From the NCBI GenBank assembly GCA_016874675.1, contig VGTL01000023.1, forward strand, positions 1-37,164: a stretch of 37,164 nt of DNA, given 5' to 3'. The number at the start of each line of letters is the position of its first letter. Position 1 is the stretch's first letter. This document shows, piece by piece, positions 23,739-31,691 of this stretch. The notes beneath the pieces were generated by a model. That model saw nothing but the letters and a program-made list of their open reading frames with translations, was not told the DNA's origin and searched no databases. This DNA is from Methanobacteriota archaeon. Its GTDB lineage: Archaea; Thermoplasmatota; DTKX01; VGTL01. Made by a program: the position numbers and the translations under genes.

Positions 23739-24893
23739 TCAATCGGGTATAATATCAACAGGATAATGCACAGTCGTGTTCGTCAGCCCCCAGCCGCCGG
23801 TGGTCAGGGGCTCGCCCCCCAGGGGCAGCGCGCCCAGGAAGGCCGAGTCCGTGGCATCGGCGCAGAGCCACTGGCCGAACCGGTCGCCGAACGAGACCGT
23901 CCGCAGGTCGGTGTTGTAGTAACGGGAGAGCGAGTCCGTCGCGGGCTGCGGGTCGCCGCCGATGAACACGCTCAGGAAGGCGTGGTCGGTCTCGACGTGG
24001 AAACGCGTCTGGCCGCCCATCGCGGTCAAGAGCGCCGAGAGCAGCAATGTGTAGTCCTCGCAGTCGCCGGTCAGGAGGCGCAGCGTCTCGGCCGGGGACT
24101 GCCAGCGGTCCTCCCCGGCCGGCTCGGCCAGGTAGGTGACGTTGTTGTGGACGAAGTCGAACGCCGCCGCCGCCTGGAAGATGCTGAAGCCTCCCGGGAA
24201 GCGCGCCGCTATCTCGGCCGCCTTCCGCAGGACGGCCGGGTCCTTCGAGTCCATCAGCCGGTTCGCCTTGTCGAAGTAGTGGGCCGGGTTGGAACGCTCC
24301 TTGTACTTGACCGGCTCGGCGGCCGGACGGAACTCCATCGGCTTGAGCGAGGTGGAGATGTAGCCGTAGTCCCACCAGCCGGTCTTGGGGATGATGCCCT
24401 CCCGGGATTCGGCCTTGATGCCCGTCCTGAACGAGTAGTCGTACGTCCCGGGAGAGCCGGGGCCGGGGAAGTGGATGATGCCCAGGTACCTCTCCTGGCC
24501 CGGCGGGACCAGGACGCCCACGGTGGCGCAGACCGCCGGCCCCCAGCCGCCCTCGACGGATATCCCATACACGTAAAGCTCGTTTTGACCGGTGTTCTTG
24601 AGCCAGGTGCGGAGCTCGCCGCCCCATCCGGCGTAGGCCCGGGAGGCGGTCCAGGCCGCCTGCATCGAGTACCCCGGCGGGAACCGGGAGGCGTTCTCTG
24701 GCTGCGGGTCCCACAGGTTGGGGTCGTCCGGCGGGAACAGGGGCGGCTGCAGCATGCCGGCCGTGAAGCCCTGGCGCGTCGCCATCGGGTCCGGCTCCCG
24801 GGCGCTGAACCGGAGGTGGAGCGCCCCGACGAGCGCCAGGTTCACGGCGACGAGCACCGCCAGCGCGGCCAGCCACTTCCGGCCCGGTTCCAC
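23739..24893 (-). CDS. membrane-anchored transglutaminase-like (papain-fold) protein
   Basis: The 384-residue product begins with an N-terminal membrane helix (about 8-27), so the rest is probably extracellular. Residues about 85-180 form a beta region. The transglutaminase-like core is at about 235-355 with Cys in GDCEDYTLLLSALL (C278), His in ETDHAFLSVF (H304) and Asp in the WLCADAT segment (D346), a complete catalytic triad. Related proteins act as proteases or amide-bond-forming enzymes on surface proteins. Neighbouring genes encode surface proteins, so a role in surface-protein processing is plausible. The GTG at 24893 is chosen because an AT box (24916-24929) lies about 28 bases upstream. 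Its stop abuts the repeat element. Confidence 0.82.
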   Translation of the reverse strand: MEPGRKWLAALAVLVAVNLALVGALHLRFSAREPDPMATRQGFTAGMLQPPLFPPDDPNLWDPQPENASRFPPGYSMQAAWTASRAYAGWGGELRTWLKNTGQNELYVYGISVEGGWGPAVCATVGVLVPPGQERYLGIIHFPGPGSPGTYDYSFRTGIKAESREGIIPKTGWWDYGYISTSLKPMEFRPAAEPVKYKERSNPAHYFDKANRLMDSKDPAVLRKAAEIAARFPGGFSIFQAAAAFDFVHNNVTYLAEPAGEDRWQSPAETLRLLTGDCEDYTLLLSALLTAMGGQTRFHVETDHAFLSVFIGGDPQPATDSLSRYYNTDLRTVSFGDRFGQWLCADATDSAFLGALPLGGEPLTTGGWGLTNTTVHYPVDIIPD

Positions 24894-24915
24894 GACCCGA
24901 TGATTGCGCGGCCGG

Positions 24916-24929
24916 TTATTAAGTATTTA
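24916..24929 (-). promoter_or_regulatory. TATA box for the transglutaminase-like gene
   Basis: On the minus strand the sequence reads TAAATACTTAATAA, about 23-36 bases before the GTG at 24893. The divergent regulator gene has its own box about 40 bases away. Confidence 0.45.
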
Positions 24930-24958
24930 TGGAGAGGGGCAAAAAAGCCCACCAATCT

Positions 24959-24970
24959 GTTTAATATACC
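24959..24970 (+). promoter_or_regulatory. TATA box for the membrane winged-helix regulator
   Basis: GTTTAATATACC is centred 29 bases before the ATG at 24994. This supports that start over an in-frame upstream ATG at 24904, which lies before the promoter. Confidence 0.55.
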
Positions 24971-24993
24971 TCCAGGGCGCTAAATATCATTGC

Positions 24994-26424
24994 ATGGGCC
25001 GGGGCACCGCCGCCGCATCCGCCCTTCTTGCCGCGCTCGCCCTACTTGCGGTGCTGGCCGTCTCGGCCCCCGCCGGGGCCCGCACCCCGTCCGTCCTGGT
25101 GGAGGTGCCCGAGGGCGTCGTGAAGGTGGACGCCTCCGTCTCCTCGTCGATGGTCGCCTCCTTCGGCGGCACTGTGGTCGTGTCCGGCAACCAGCTCCAG
25201 ACCGCCACGGTCGACCTCTCGGTGGTGGCCGGCGACTGGGCCGCGGCCGCCGAGATAGCGCCGGCCCAGAAGGTGGCCACCGGAAACACCACCATCGCAT
25301 TCACCGCCCTGGTGACAGTCGCGCCCGGCGCCCCCGAGGGGACCTATCCGGTGCAGGTCATCGCGCGCGCCGAATCGCCCGGCTCGCCGGCGGCGGTCTC
25401 CCAGAACCTGACCGCCGTGAGACTCGTACGGAACCGGATAGGCCTGCAGGTCGACCGGCCCTCCGTCGAGGCGGGGCCGGGCGAGACGGTGGTGTTCTCC
25501 GTCCGGGTGTTCAACAACGGCAGCACTGCCGACACCGTGGCCTCCTCGCTGAGGCGGCTGGGAGGGGGGCTCGACCGGTTCTCCTGTCTCCTGGACCAGG
25601 ATTCCTTCGACATAGAGAGCGACGGGTCCGTCTTCTTCAACGTCAACTTCACCCTGGCCCAGAACGCCACGCCCGGCACCTACTCGGTCACCTTCTCCGC
25701 GCAGAGCGCGGCCTCCGAGAGCTCCCGGGGGGAGACCGTGCTTTCGGTCGTGGTCCCGGCCAGGCCGCCCGTCGGGTCCGGGCCGGCCGGGCCCGACTTT
25801 CTGCTCTGGTTCGGCATCTCCGTGGTTGTAGTGGGGGCGTGCCTCACCGTGTTCATCGGGGGCACGGAGATAGGCCTGCTGGCCTTCCTGCAGTTCGTGC
25901 TGGTCCCGCTCTTCGTGCGTATACGGAAGGACCATGTCCTGGACCACTTCACCCGGGGCCAGATCTACGGTTTCATCAAGGCCAACCCCGGGACCCACTA
26001 CATCGCCGTCCAGGAGCACCTGGAGCTCCAAAACGGCGTGCTGGCCTACCACCTCAAGGTGCTCGAGCGCGAGGAGTACATCACCTCCGAGCGCGACGGC
26101 ATCTACAAGCGCTTCTACCCGCGGCACATGAAGATTCCGCGCAAGGTGCGCCAGCTCACGCGCGTGCAGCGCGACATAGTCTCGGCCCTGAGGGCGCACC
26201 CCGGCACCAGCCAGAACGGCCTGGCGCGCCTTGTGGGCGAGAGCAAGCAGGTCGTCGGCTACCATGTCCGGGTGCTCCAGAAGGCCGGGCTGGTCCGCGT
26301 CGAGCGGGACGCCCAGCAGACCCGGTGCTACCTGGAGGACGCGCCGCTCGAGGTCGAGCCCGAGGCGGAGGCGCCGGCCGAGCCCGACGAGCTGCCCGAC
26401 GTCATCAAGGAGATCCACGCCTGA
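24994..26424 (+). CDS. membrane-tethered regulator: ectodomain plus two winged helices
   Basis: The 476-residue product has a signal peptide (about 5-29), an ectodomain of two Ig/NEW3-like units (about 32-140 and 148-255), and two adjoining hydrophobic segments (about 269-290 and 291-311, with a GGTEIG turn). A cytoplasmic part carries winged-helix domains at about 315-375 (YGFIKANPGTHYIAVQEHL, YHLKVLEREEYI) and 390-447 (IVSALRAHPGTSQNGLARL, YHVRVLQKAGLV). The tail is acidic and ends in a short helix. This is a one-component membrane sensor-regulator known from several archaea. With a cleaved signal peptide, two full membrane passes would put the DNA-binding part outside, so one segment is probably re-entrant or the signal is retained. 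It may control the surface-protein genes that follow. Confidence 0.83.
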   Translation: MGRGTAAASALLAALALLAVLAVSAPAGARTPSVLVEVPEGVVKVDASVSSSMVASFGGTVVVSGNQLQTATVDLSVVAGDWAAAAEIAPAQKVATGNTTIAFTALVTVAPGAPEGTYPVQVIARAESPGSPAAVSQNLTAVRLVRNRIGLQVDRPSVEAGPGETVVFSVRVFNNGSTADTVASSLRRLGGGLDRFSCLLDQDSFDIESDGSVFFNVNFTLAQNATPGTYSVTFSAQSAASESSRGETVLSVVVPARPPVGSGPAGPDFLLWFGISVVVVGACLTVFIGGTEIGLLAFLQFVLVPLFVRIRKDHVLDHFTRGQIYGFIKANPGTHYIAVQEHLELQNGVLAYHLKVLEREEYITSERDGIYKRFYPRHMKIPRKVRQLTRVQRDIVSALRAHPGTSQNGLARLVGESKQVVGYHVRVLQKAGLVRVERDAQQTRCYLEDAPLEVEPEAEAPAEPDELPDVIKEIHA

Positions 26425-26528
26425 GTCTCACGAGTTCGTATGGGGGTCTTTCGGATGGTGCATGGTGAGAGCGGAGGCTGGAGGGCCGTCTGCGCGGCGG
26501 GCGAAGTCATCGGGGTAGGTCGTCGGGG

Positions 26529-27440
26529 ATGACCGGTAGAAAGAGGCTGGGAACACCCGTCTTGTTGCTTGCGACATGCCTCATGCTTTTCCTGCCGCCA
26601 CAGGCCTTGGCATCGGCCGGCGGCGGCTGCATCCCCTCCTTCTCGATGAAGCTGGATGCGGCCGTGCAGCACGCCCGGGTGACCGGGGGCGTCGCCGAGG
26701 TCGTCGTGTTCACCGGTCAGATGGGCCTGACCAAGCTTCCGGCCGAGCGGTGCGTCGTCACCCTGAACGCCTCCACGGACACCGGCTGGGCGGCGCAGGT
26801 GTCCCCTCCGGTGACGGTGTTCACCAGCACCACCCCCCAGCCCTTCAGCTGCTCGGTCTCCGTGCCGGCCGGGGCGTCCGCAAACCAGACCGCCCGGCTC
26901 GCCATCAAGGGCCGCGTGCATTCCTACAACTGGCAAGGCAACGCCGAGGTGAATGGACATGTTATCGTCGATCCGTACTTCAGGATATCGCTCTCGACCG
27001 ACAAACCCATCACGACCATCGTCCAGGGAGAGCGGACCGGCTTTGCGATCACGGCGACCAACCTGGGCAACGGCAATGATTCCTTCACGACGGAGATATC
27101 GAACCTGGGCGAGCTGAGACGGAGCGGCTGGACCGTGGTGCTTGACGGCACCCTGCGGGGAATCCGGCCCGGCGAGAACCGGACATTGCGCCTTGCCGCC
27201 CGGTCGCCCGGGGACGACCGGGCAATCGTCGACCGGCTCGTCCACATGAAGTTCAGATGCGAGTCCCAGAACGCCACCGACCAGAAAGAGGACGTGTCCC
27301 AAACGATCTCCCTCACCATCCAGGTCCGGTCCGTCTGGCTCCCCAACCTGTGCCCGTACCTACTCATACTGTTTCTGGCCATCGCGGCAGGATACCTCCT
27401 GCGCCCCCGTTACGGCCTGCGCCGCCGGGCCCCCCGGTGA
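26529..27440 (+). CDS. secreted membrane-anchored protein, paralogue A
   Basis: The 303-residue product has a signal peptide (about 5-29), a first beta domain containing AERCVVTLNASTDTGW and PFSCSVSVP, whose two Cys could form a disulfide, a second NEW3-like beta domain (about 150-262), and a C-terminal membrane helix (about 272-292) with a basic end. It is clearly homologous over its length to the next gene (shared RCVVTL, TDTGW, QVSP, VDPYFR, WTVVL). Unlike that paralogue it has LPNLCPYLLILF in place of a PGF-type tail, so it is probably anchored by its helix. I know no specific function. The 104 bases upstream show no gene or strong promoter; it may be read through from the regulator gene. 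Confidence 0.75.
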   Translation: MTGRKRLGTPVLLLATCLMLFLPPQALASAGGGCIPSFSMKLDAAVQHARVTGGVAEVVVFTGQMGLTKLPAERCVVTLNASTDTGWAAQVSPPVTVFTSTTPQPFSCSVSVPAGASANQTARLAIKGRVHSYNWQGNAEVNGHVIVDPYFRISLSTDKPITTIVQGERTGFAITATNLGNGNDSFTTEISNLGELRRSGWTVVLDGTLRGIRPGENRTLRLAARSPGDDRAIVDRLVHMKFRCESQNATDQKEDVSQTISLTIQVRSVWLPNLCPYLLILFLAIAAGYLLRPRYGLRRRAPR

Positions 27441-27540
27441 CATGCTCGAGGTGTCAAACGAGCAAACCAATCTCTTTTTATACCCAGGGCGCCCAATGCA
27501 CCTTTGCCGGTGACGGTGAGAAAGATGGTCGGAGAAAAAA

Positions 27541-27580
27541 GATATATAGCGCGTGGGGCATATAACCATCCCAGAGAGGT
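27541..27580 (+). promoter_or_regulatory. promoter and ribosome site of paralogue B
   Basis: GATATATAGC (27541-27550) is a good TATA box, and GAGAGGTG (27573-27580) is a Shine-Dalgarno site 7 bases before the ATG at 27588. A second AT box GCATATAACC lies between them, and TTTTTATACC near 27475 is a further candidate. This start is one of the few in the window with a clear leader. Confidence 0.5.
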
Positions 27581-27587
27581 GCAGGGA

Positions 27588-28481
27588 ATGGAAGTTCCGC
27601 GCAGGGCTTTCGCAGCTTTAGCCGCGTTCTTGATGATGCTCGGGGCGGCGCTCGTGCTGGTCCCCCAGGCGAGCCAGGCAGCCGTCAACCCCGTGCCGGT
27701 CCTCGCGATAAGGCTGGACACGGCCAACCAGAACGCCAAGGTCACGGAGAGCGCTCCCGGCATAGTGCAGTTCACCGGGCAGATATCCATCGACAAGCTC
27801 CCGGTCGAGCGCTGCGTCGTGACATTGACCTCCTCGACCGACACCGGCTGGGTGTCCCAGGTGTCCCCCAGCACCGCGGTCTTCACCACCACCACCCCCC
27901 AGGCCTTCACCTGCACCGTGGTCGTCCCCCAGGGCACGCCCAACAGCCAGTTCGGCAACCTCATAATCAACGGGCGCGCGGTCGCCGGCGGCCTCCAGAG
28001 CCTCGCCGAGACCAAGGCCATCATCGCGGTCGACCCCTACTTCAGGCTCACGCTCGACTCGGACGTCCCCTACAGGGAGATCTCCCCCGGGACCCAGGCC
28101 TTCTTCACCATCAAGCTGACCAACGCCGGGAACGCCGTCGACTCGTTCGAGCTCGAGATAAGCAACCTCAAGGAGCTCACGTCCAAGCACTGGACCGTGG
28201 TGCTATCGGCCAACACCATCATGAAGGTCATGCCGGGCGAGTACAAGCCCTTCAGGATAACCGCCCAGTCGCCCCGCGACTGGACCATCTGGAAGAGCGA
28301 GCCGTCCGTAATAATCATGAAGGCGACCTCCCAGAACGCCAAGGACTTCCAGCAGGTCATCTCCCTGTCGTTCCCCGTGTACGCCTACGAAAAGGGCTTC
28401 TACATCCCCGGCTTCGACCCGCTGTTCCTCATCGCGGCCTTCGGGATAGGCCTGGTCGTGCTCAGAAGGAACAGGAAGTGA
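27588..28481 (+). CDS. secreted protein with PGF-CTERM-like sorting tail, paralogue B
   Basis: The 297-residue product has a signal peptide (about 4-32), then the same two-domain layout as the preceding gene (VERCVVTLTSSTDTGW with FTCTVVVP, then an NEW3-like domain with IKLTNAGNAVDSFELEIS). The tail YIPGFDPLFLIAAFGIG...RRNRK has the PGF motif, a hydrophobic helix and a basic end, as in PGF-CTERM proteins processed by an archaeosortase. The ATG at 27588 is chosen for its GAGAGGTG site; an in-frame upstream start would lie before the promoter. The tandem position and similarity indicate a gene duplication. The function is unknown. Confidence 0.8.
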   Translation: MEVPRRAFAALAAFLMMLGAALVLVPQASQAAVNPVPVLAIRLDTANQNAKVTESAPGIVQFTGQISIDKLPVERCVVTLTSSTDTGWVSQVSPSTAVFTTTTPQAFTCTVVVPQGTPNSQFGNLIINGRAVAGGLQSLAETKAIIAVDPYFRLTLDSDVPYREISPGTQAFFTIKLTNAGNAVDSFELEISNLKELTSKHWTVVLSANTIMKVMPGEYKPFRITAQSPRDWTIWKSEPSVIIMKATSQNAKDFQQVISLSFPVYAYEKGFYIPGFDPLFLIAAFGIGLVVLRRNRK

Positions 28482-28538
28482 AGCCCCCTTCCCGATACAG
28501 CGACGCAGACCAAAGGACCGTTGCCCCCAGGTGATGCC

Positions 28539-29843
28539 ATGTCCCCACTGAGAGACGCGATGGGCATTGACGGAGCCGAGGACGAGCCCCAGGAGGACGA
28601 CCGGGAAGAGGACGGCCGGCCGGGGGACGAGGGCGCGGAACCGTCGTCCGGGGACGGTGAGGTCACGGTCGGAGGGAGGGAAGAGCCCGAGGTCCACGAG
28701 GTCCGGGCCCGGCCCCCCAGGCGCCGAAGGCGCGGGAAGGGACGGCACGGGACGCGGCGGAGGGGGCCCGAGGAGCCGAAAAGGGACAGCCGCACCCGGA
28801 GGCTGTACATCATCGCCATCGCGCTCATCACCATAGTGCCGGTGGTCGGCGTGGCCTATTTCTTCTGGGGTCCGCCCGGCTCGATTCAGAAGATAGACCT
28901 CCTCGCCCGGCCGTACGCCGACCCCGACACGGGCGTCTCCGGCATGGCCATCGCGGCGTTCATCGACGCCGGCAAGCCCTCGGCCTTCTCGGGCAAGGGG
29001 GACCTCAAGATCTCCCTGGACGGCACCGAGGTCTACTCCGGGCAGCTGGACATCTCCGAAAGCCGGGCGATGCGCAACCTGCCCCTGGACCAGTTCGCCG
29101 TCGGCAACGGGGACTACCGCGTCCAGTTCTCCTTCCAGGGGGTCACCACGAGCACCTTCTTCACCACGAACGAGATAATCGAGAGGCTCAACTTCACGGC
29201 CTTCAACATCACCCACATAACCAACGCAACCCTGGTGCCCGACGGCAACGCCCGGCTCGGGTACACGGTCACGTTCCTCAGCCTGGCCGACATCACCCAG
29301 CTTGCCACCGGCAGGGACGGCCTCCAGGTGGAGGTCTTCAAGAACGGGGCCCCGGAGAACAGGTTCACCGACACCATCGGCACCAAGACCCAGGTGAACA
29401 AGAACTTCCCCGTCGGCGGGAACGGCAACTACACCCTGAAGGCCACCTTCACGAACTCCAAGGTCAAGCCCGGCTCCAAGTACCACAAGGTGGAGGCGGA
29501 GGCCCGCGACCCGTACACCAACACCTCCTTCGTCCTGGTGTCCATACCCCCCACGGCCGTCCCCAAGACGGACAAGACCACCGCCCAGTGGAAACTCGCC
29601 GACGGCGGCGCGACATTCAGGTTCGACGCACTGGGGTCGGTGGCCTACGAGGGCGCGACCATAGTGAACTACACCTGGGACTTCGGCGACGGCTACGGCG
29701 ACGACTCGCCGGTCACGACGCACACCTACACGATGCCCCCCGTGGCGGGCCAGCCCCCCCTGAAATACGTCGTCACCCTCGCAGTCGTGGACAGCAACCA
29801 GCAATCCGTATTCGAGCAGCTCGAGCTCACCGTGACGGTCTAG
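28539..29843 (+). CDS. single-pass membrane protein with extracellular PKD domain
   Basis: The 434-residue product has a cytoplasmic N-terminus that is first very acidic (about 8-40) and then very basic (about 58-88, PRRRRRGKGRHGTRRRG). One membrane helix follows (about 89-110), then an extracellular part with beta domains and several N-x-S/T sites, ending in a PKD domain (about 350-434, YTWDFGDGYGDDS). No signal peptide is present, so the helix acts as a signal anchor, N-in. The ATG at 28539 follows AGGTGA by a short gap. The acidic/basic tail could bind nucleic acid or membrane lipids, or be disordered. Five bases separate it from the TatD-like gene. Confidence 0.78.
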   Translation: MSPLRDAMGIDGAEDEPQEDDREEDGRPGDEGAEPSSGDGEVTVGGREEPEVHEVRARPPRRRRRGKGRHGTRRRGPEEPKRDSRTRRLYIIAIALITIVPVVGVAYFFWGPPGSIQKIDLLARPYADPDTGVSGMAIAAFIDAGKPSAFSGKGDLKISLDGTEVYSGQLDISESRAMRNLPLDQFAVGNGDYRVQFSFQGVTTSTFFTTNEIIERLNFTAFNITHITNATLVPDGNARLGYTVTFLSLADITQLATGRDGLQVEVFKNGAPENRFTDTIGTKTQVNKNFPVGGNGNYTLKATFTNSKVKPGSKYHKVEAEARDPYTNTSFVLVSIPPTAVPKTDKTTAQWKLADGGATFRFDALGSVAYEGATIVNYTWDFGDGYGDDSPVTTHTYTMPPVAGQPPLKYVVTLAVVDSNQQSVFEQLELTVTV

Positions 29844-29848
29844 GCCCG

Positions 29849-30694
29849 ATGACGGCCCCGACGCGACCGTTCCCCATCTTCGACGCCCACATGCACCTGG
29901 ACCCGGAGGGCCTCGGCGTCCGGGCCGCCAAAGAGTTCGAGCGGGCCGGGGGCACCGGGCTCGTGCTGGTCGGGAAGCCCTACCGGAGCGTCCGGTGCTC
30001 CACAGCGGCCGACTTTGGGTGCAGTTTCGAAATCACGGTGGACCTTGCCCGCCGCGTCCGGGAGGGCACCGGGCTCCGGGTGCTCGTGGCCGTCGGGCCC
30101 CACCCGGCCGAGCTCCCGCGTCTTTCCGGGGAGCTGGGGCTCGAGAGGGCCGAGCGTGTCATGCTGGATGCGCTGGAGACGGCCGCCTCGTTCGTCCGGG
30201 AGGGAAAGGCCCACGCGCTGGGAGAGGTCGGGCGCCCTCACTTCGACGTCCCGCCCGACCAGTGGGAGGCCTCCAACGGGATAATGTCGGAGGGGATGCG
30301 CCTGGCCCGGGAGCTGGGCTGCGCCATAATACTGCACACGGAGAGCGCCACGCCCGGGGTCTTCGCGGAGCTCGCCGGGCTCGCCCGGAGGGCCGGGCTG
30401 CCCCTTGATCGGACGGTCAAGCACTTCTCGCCGCCGGTGATCGGCCTGGCGGAGAACGCCGGGCTGTTCCCGTCGGTCCTCGCCGGCAAGGGGGCAGTGG
30501 AGAAGGCGCTCGCGCAGGGCACCCGCTTCCTGGTCGAGACGGACTACATCGACGACCCGCGCCGGCCGGGAGCGGTTCTCGGCCCGGCCACCGTCCCCCG
30601 CCGGACTCTGGACCTCCTTGCCCGGGGCGTCCTCTCGGAGGAGGCGGCGTTCGTCATCCACGGGGACAATCCGCGAAAGGTGTTCGGGCAATAG
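29849..30694 (+). CDS. TatD-related metal-dependent hydrolase (archaeal COG1099 type)
   Basis: The 281-residue product is a TIM-barrel amidohydrolase: FDAHMHLD (H14, H16) at the start, GEVGRPH, ILHTES, VKHFSPP, and the metal Asp in LVETDYIDDP; it ends HGDNPRKVFGQ, typical of TatD relatives. Family members are nucleases or other metal hydrolases; the archaeal subgroup has no settled substrate. The frame is open further upstream, but ATG 29849, five bases after the previous stop, is the natural start. A repeat element follows the stop. Confidence 0.87.
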   Translation: MTAPTRPFPIFDAHMHLDPEGLGVRAAKEFERAGGTGLVLVGKPYRSVRCSTAADFGCSFEITVDLARRVREGTGLRVLVAVGPHPAELPRLSGELGLERAERVMLDALETAASFVREGKAHALGEVGRPHFDVPPDQWEASNGIMSEGMRLARELGCAIILHTESATPGVFAELAGLARRAGLPLDRTVKHFSPPVIGLAENAGLFPSVLAGKGAVEKALAQGTRFLVETDYIDDPRRPGAVLGPATVPRRTLDLLARGVLSEEAAFVIHGDNPRKVFGQ

Positions 30695-30703
30695 GCCCAA
30701 TTG

Positions 30704-30797
30704 TGGAAGGCAGGAAGGCAGGAAGGCAGCAAGGCAGCAAGGGACTGACGACCGGTCCCCCTCCTGCCTTGCTGCCTTGCTGCCTTGCTGCCTTCCA
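30704..30797. repeat. hairpin repeat element (copy 6), compact, near-perfect
   Basis: The left arm has GGAAGGCA and AGGCAGCA units, the core is GGGACTGACGACCGGTCCCC (30741-30760), and the right arm has CCTTGCTG units ending CCTTCC. The arms pair well, giving a stem of over 35 bases with few mismatches. Bases 30731-30770 match 36913-36952 at 39 of 40 positions. Confidence 0.8.
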
Positions 30798-30808
30798 CCC
30801 TTCGTAAT

Positions 30809-30817
30809 CTATATATC
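30809..30817 (+). promoter_or_regulatory. TATA box for mptE
   Basis: CTATATATC is centred 30 bases before the ATG at 30843, immediately after the repeat element. The transcript is nearly leaderless. Confidence 0.6.
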
Positions 30818-30842
30818 ATAGCAGTGGATAGCGGGCCCTCGC

Positions 30843-31541
30843 ATGGATTACAGCCAGTGGGAGAAGTATTACGACCAGATAATGCTGGACTTCGGGTACG
30901 ACACGGAGAAGGACGTCGAGGCGGCCGAGGTGCTGGCCGGGGTCTCGACGGGAAAGAGCCTCGCGACCATCGAGGACCTCCGGGTGCCGCTCTCGGGGAA
31001 GCACGTCTACGTCTTCGGGGACGGGCCGGGGCTTCCGGATTCCCTGGAGGGCCACCACTTCGAGGGCACGCTGGTTTCGGCCGACGGGGCGACCTCGGCG
31101 CTCATGGCCAGAAGCATCGTCCCCAACATCATCGTCACCGACCTCGACGGCAGGGTGGAGGACCAGGTCGCGGCCAACGAGAAGGGCGCGGTAGTCGTGA
31201 TACTGGCCCACGGGGACAACATGCCGGCGCTGAGGGAGTGGGTGCCGCGCTTTGCGGGGAAGATCGTGGCGACCAGCCAGTCCAGGCCGATAAAGCACCT
31301 TCTGAGCTTCGGCGGCTTCACGGACGGCGACCGGGCCGTCTTCCTGGCGGACCACTTCGGCGCCAAGAGGATAACCCTCGTGGGCTTCGACTTCGGCTCC
31401 GACCGCGGCCGCGTCAACCCGGCCGACTACGAGGAGGAGATAGACCTCAACGACCGCGACAAGGTCAAGATGCGCAAGCTCACCTGGGCCAATGTGCTCA
31501 TCGCGATGCTGGACAATCCGGCGATATCTTTCTATCGGTGA
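30843..31541 (+). CDS. mptE: 6-hydroxymethyl-7,8-dihydropterin pyrophosphokinase (archaeal type)
   Basis: The 232-residue product belongs to the MptE/DUF115 family (type protein MJ1634), which makes the pyrophosphorylated pterin used for methanopterin or folate-like cofactors in archaea. Landmarks are FGDGPGL (58-64), SADGATSALM, IIVTDLDG (96-103), LAHGDN (121-126), GGFTDGDRAVFLA and VGFDFGSD. It is unrelated to bacterial FolK. It is alone in its transcript, with its own TATA box, and a repeat tract follows. Confidence 0.9.
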   Translation: MDYSQWEKYYDQIMLDFGYDTEKDVEAAEVLAGVSTGKSLATIEDLRVPLSGKHVYVFGDGPGLPDSLEGHHFEGTLVSADGATSALMARSIVPNIIVTDLDGRVEDQVAANEKGAVVVILAHGDNMPALREWVPRFAGKIVATSQSRPIKHLLSFGGFTDGDRAVFLADHFGAKRITLVGFDFGSDRGRVNPADYEEEIDLNDRDKVKMRKLTWANVLIAMLDNPAISFYR

Positions 31542-31545
31542 ATTA

Positions 31546-31680
31546 TCCGGGTGCCGGGGGCCGGGACGAACGCGTCGTCTCCCGGTTCCCGGATCCCTGC
31601 ACCCTGCACCCGGATTCGTTCCTGCACCCGGCCCCCGGCCCCCGGCCCCCGGAACTCGCCCCGGCCCCCGGCCCAGTCCA
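31546..31680. repeat. hairpin repeat element (copy 7), CCCCGGC/GCACCCT units
   Basis: A short purine-rich left part (GGGTGCCGGGGGCCGGGACG) is followed by CCCTGCACCCTGCACCC and tandem CCCCGGC units (about 31629-31672). The arms are uneven. It separates the convergent mptE and radical SAM genes. No gene is seen in it. Confidence 0.6.
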
Positions 31681-31691
31681 ACGGCGTTCGC

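Noticed and set aside
23330..23758. Short ORFs encoding Lys/Arg/Gly-rich or Leu/Pro-rich repeat peptides
   Set aside because: They are translations of the hairpin arms in both directions; similar peptides appear at every copy of the element.
24904..24993. Upstream ATG for the membrane regulator
   Set aside because: It lies before the TATA box at 24959 and would bury the signal peptide 30 residues in.
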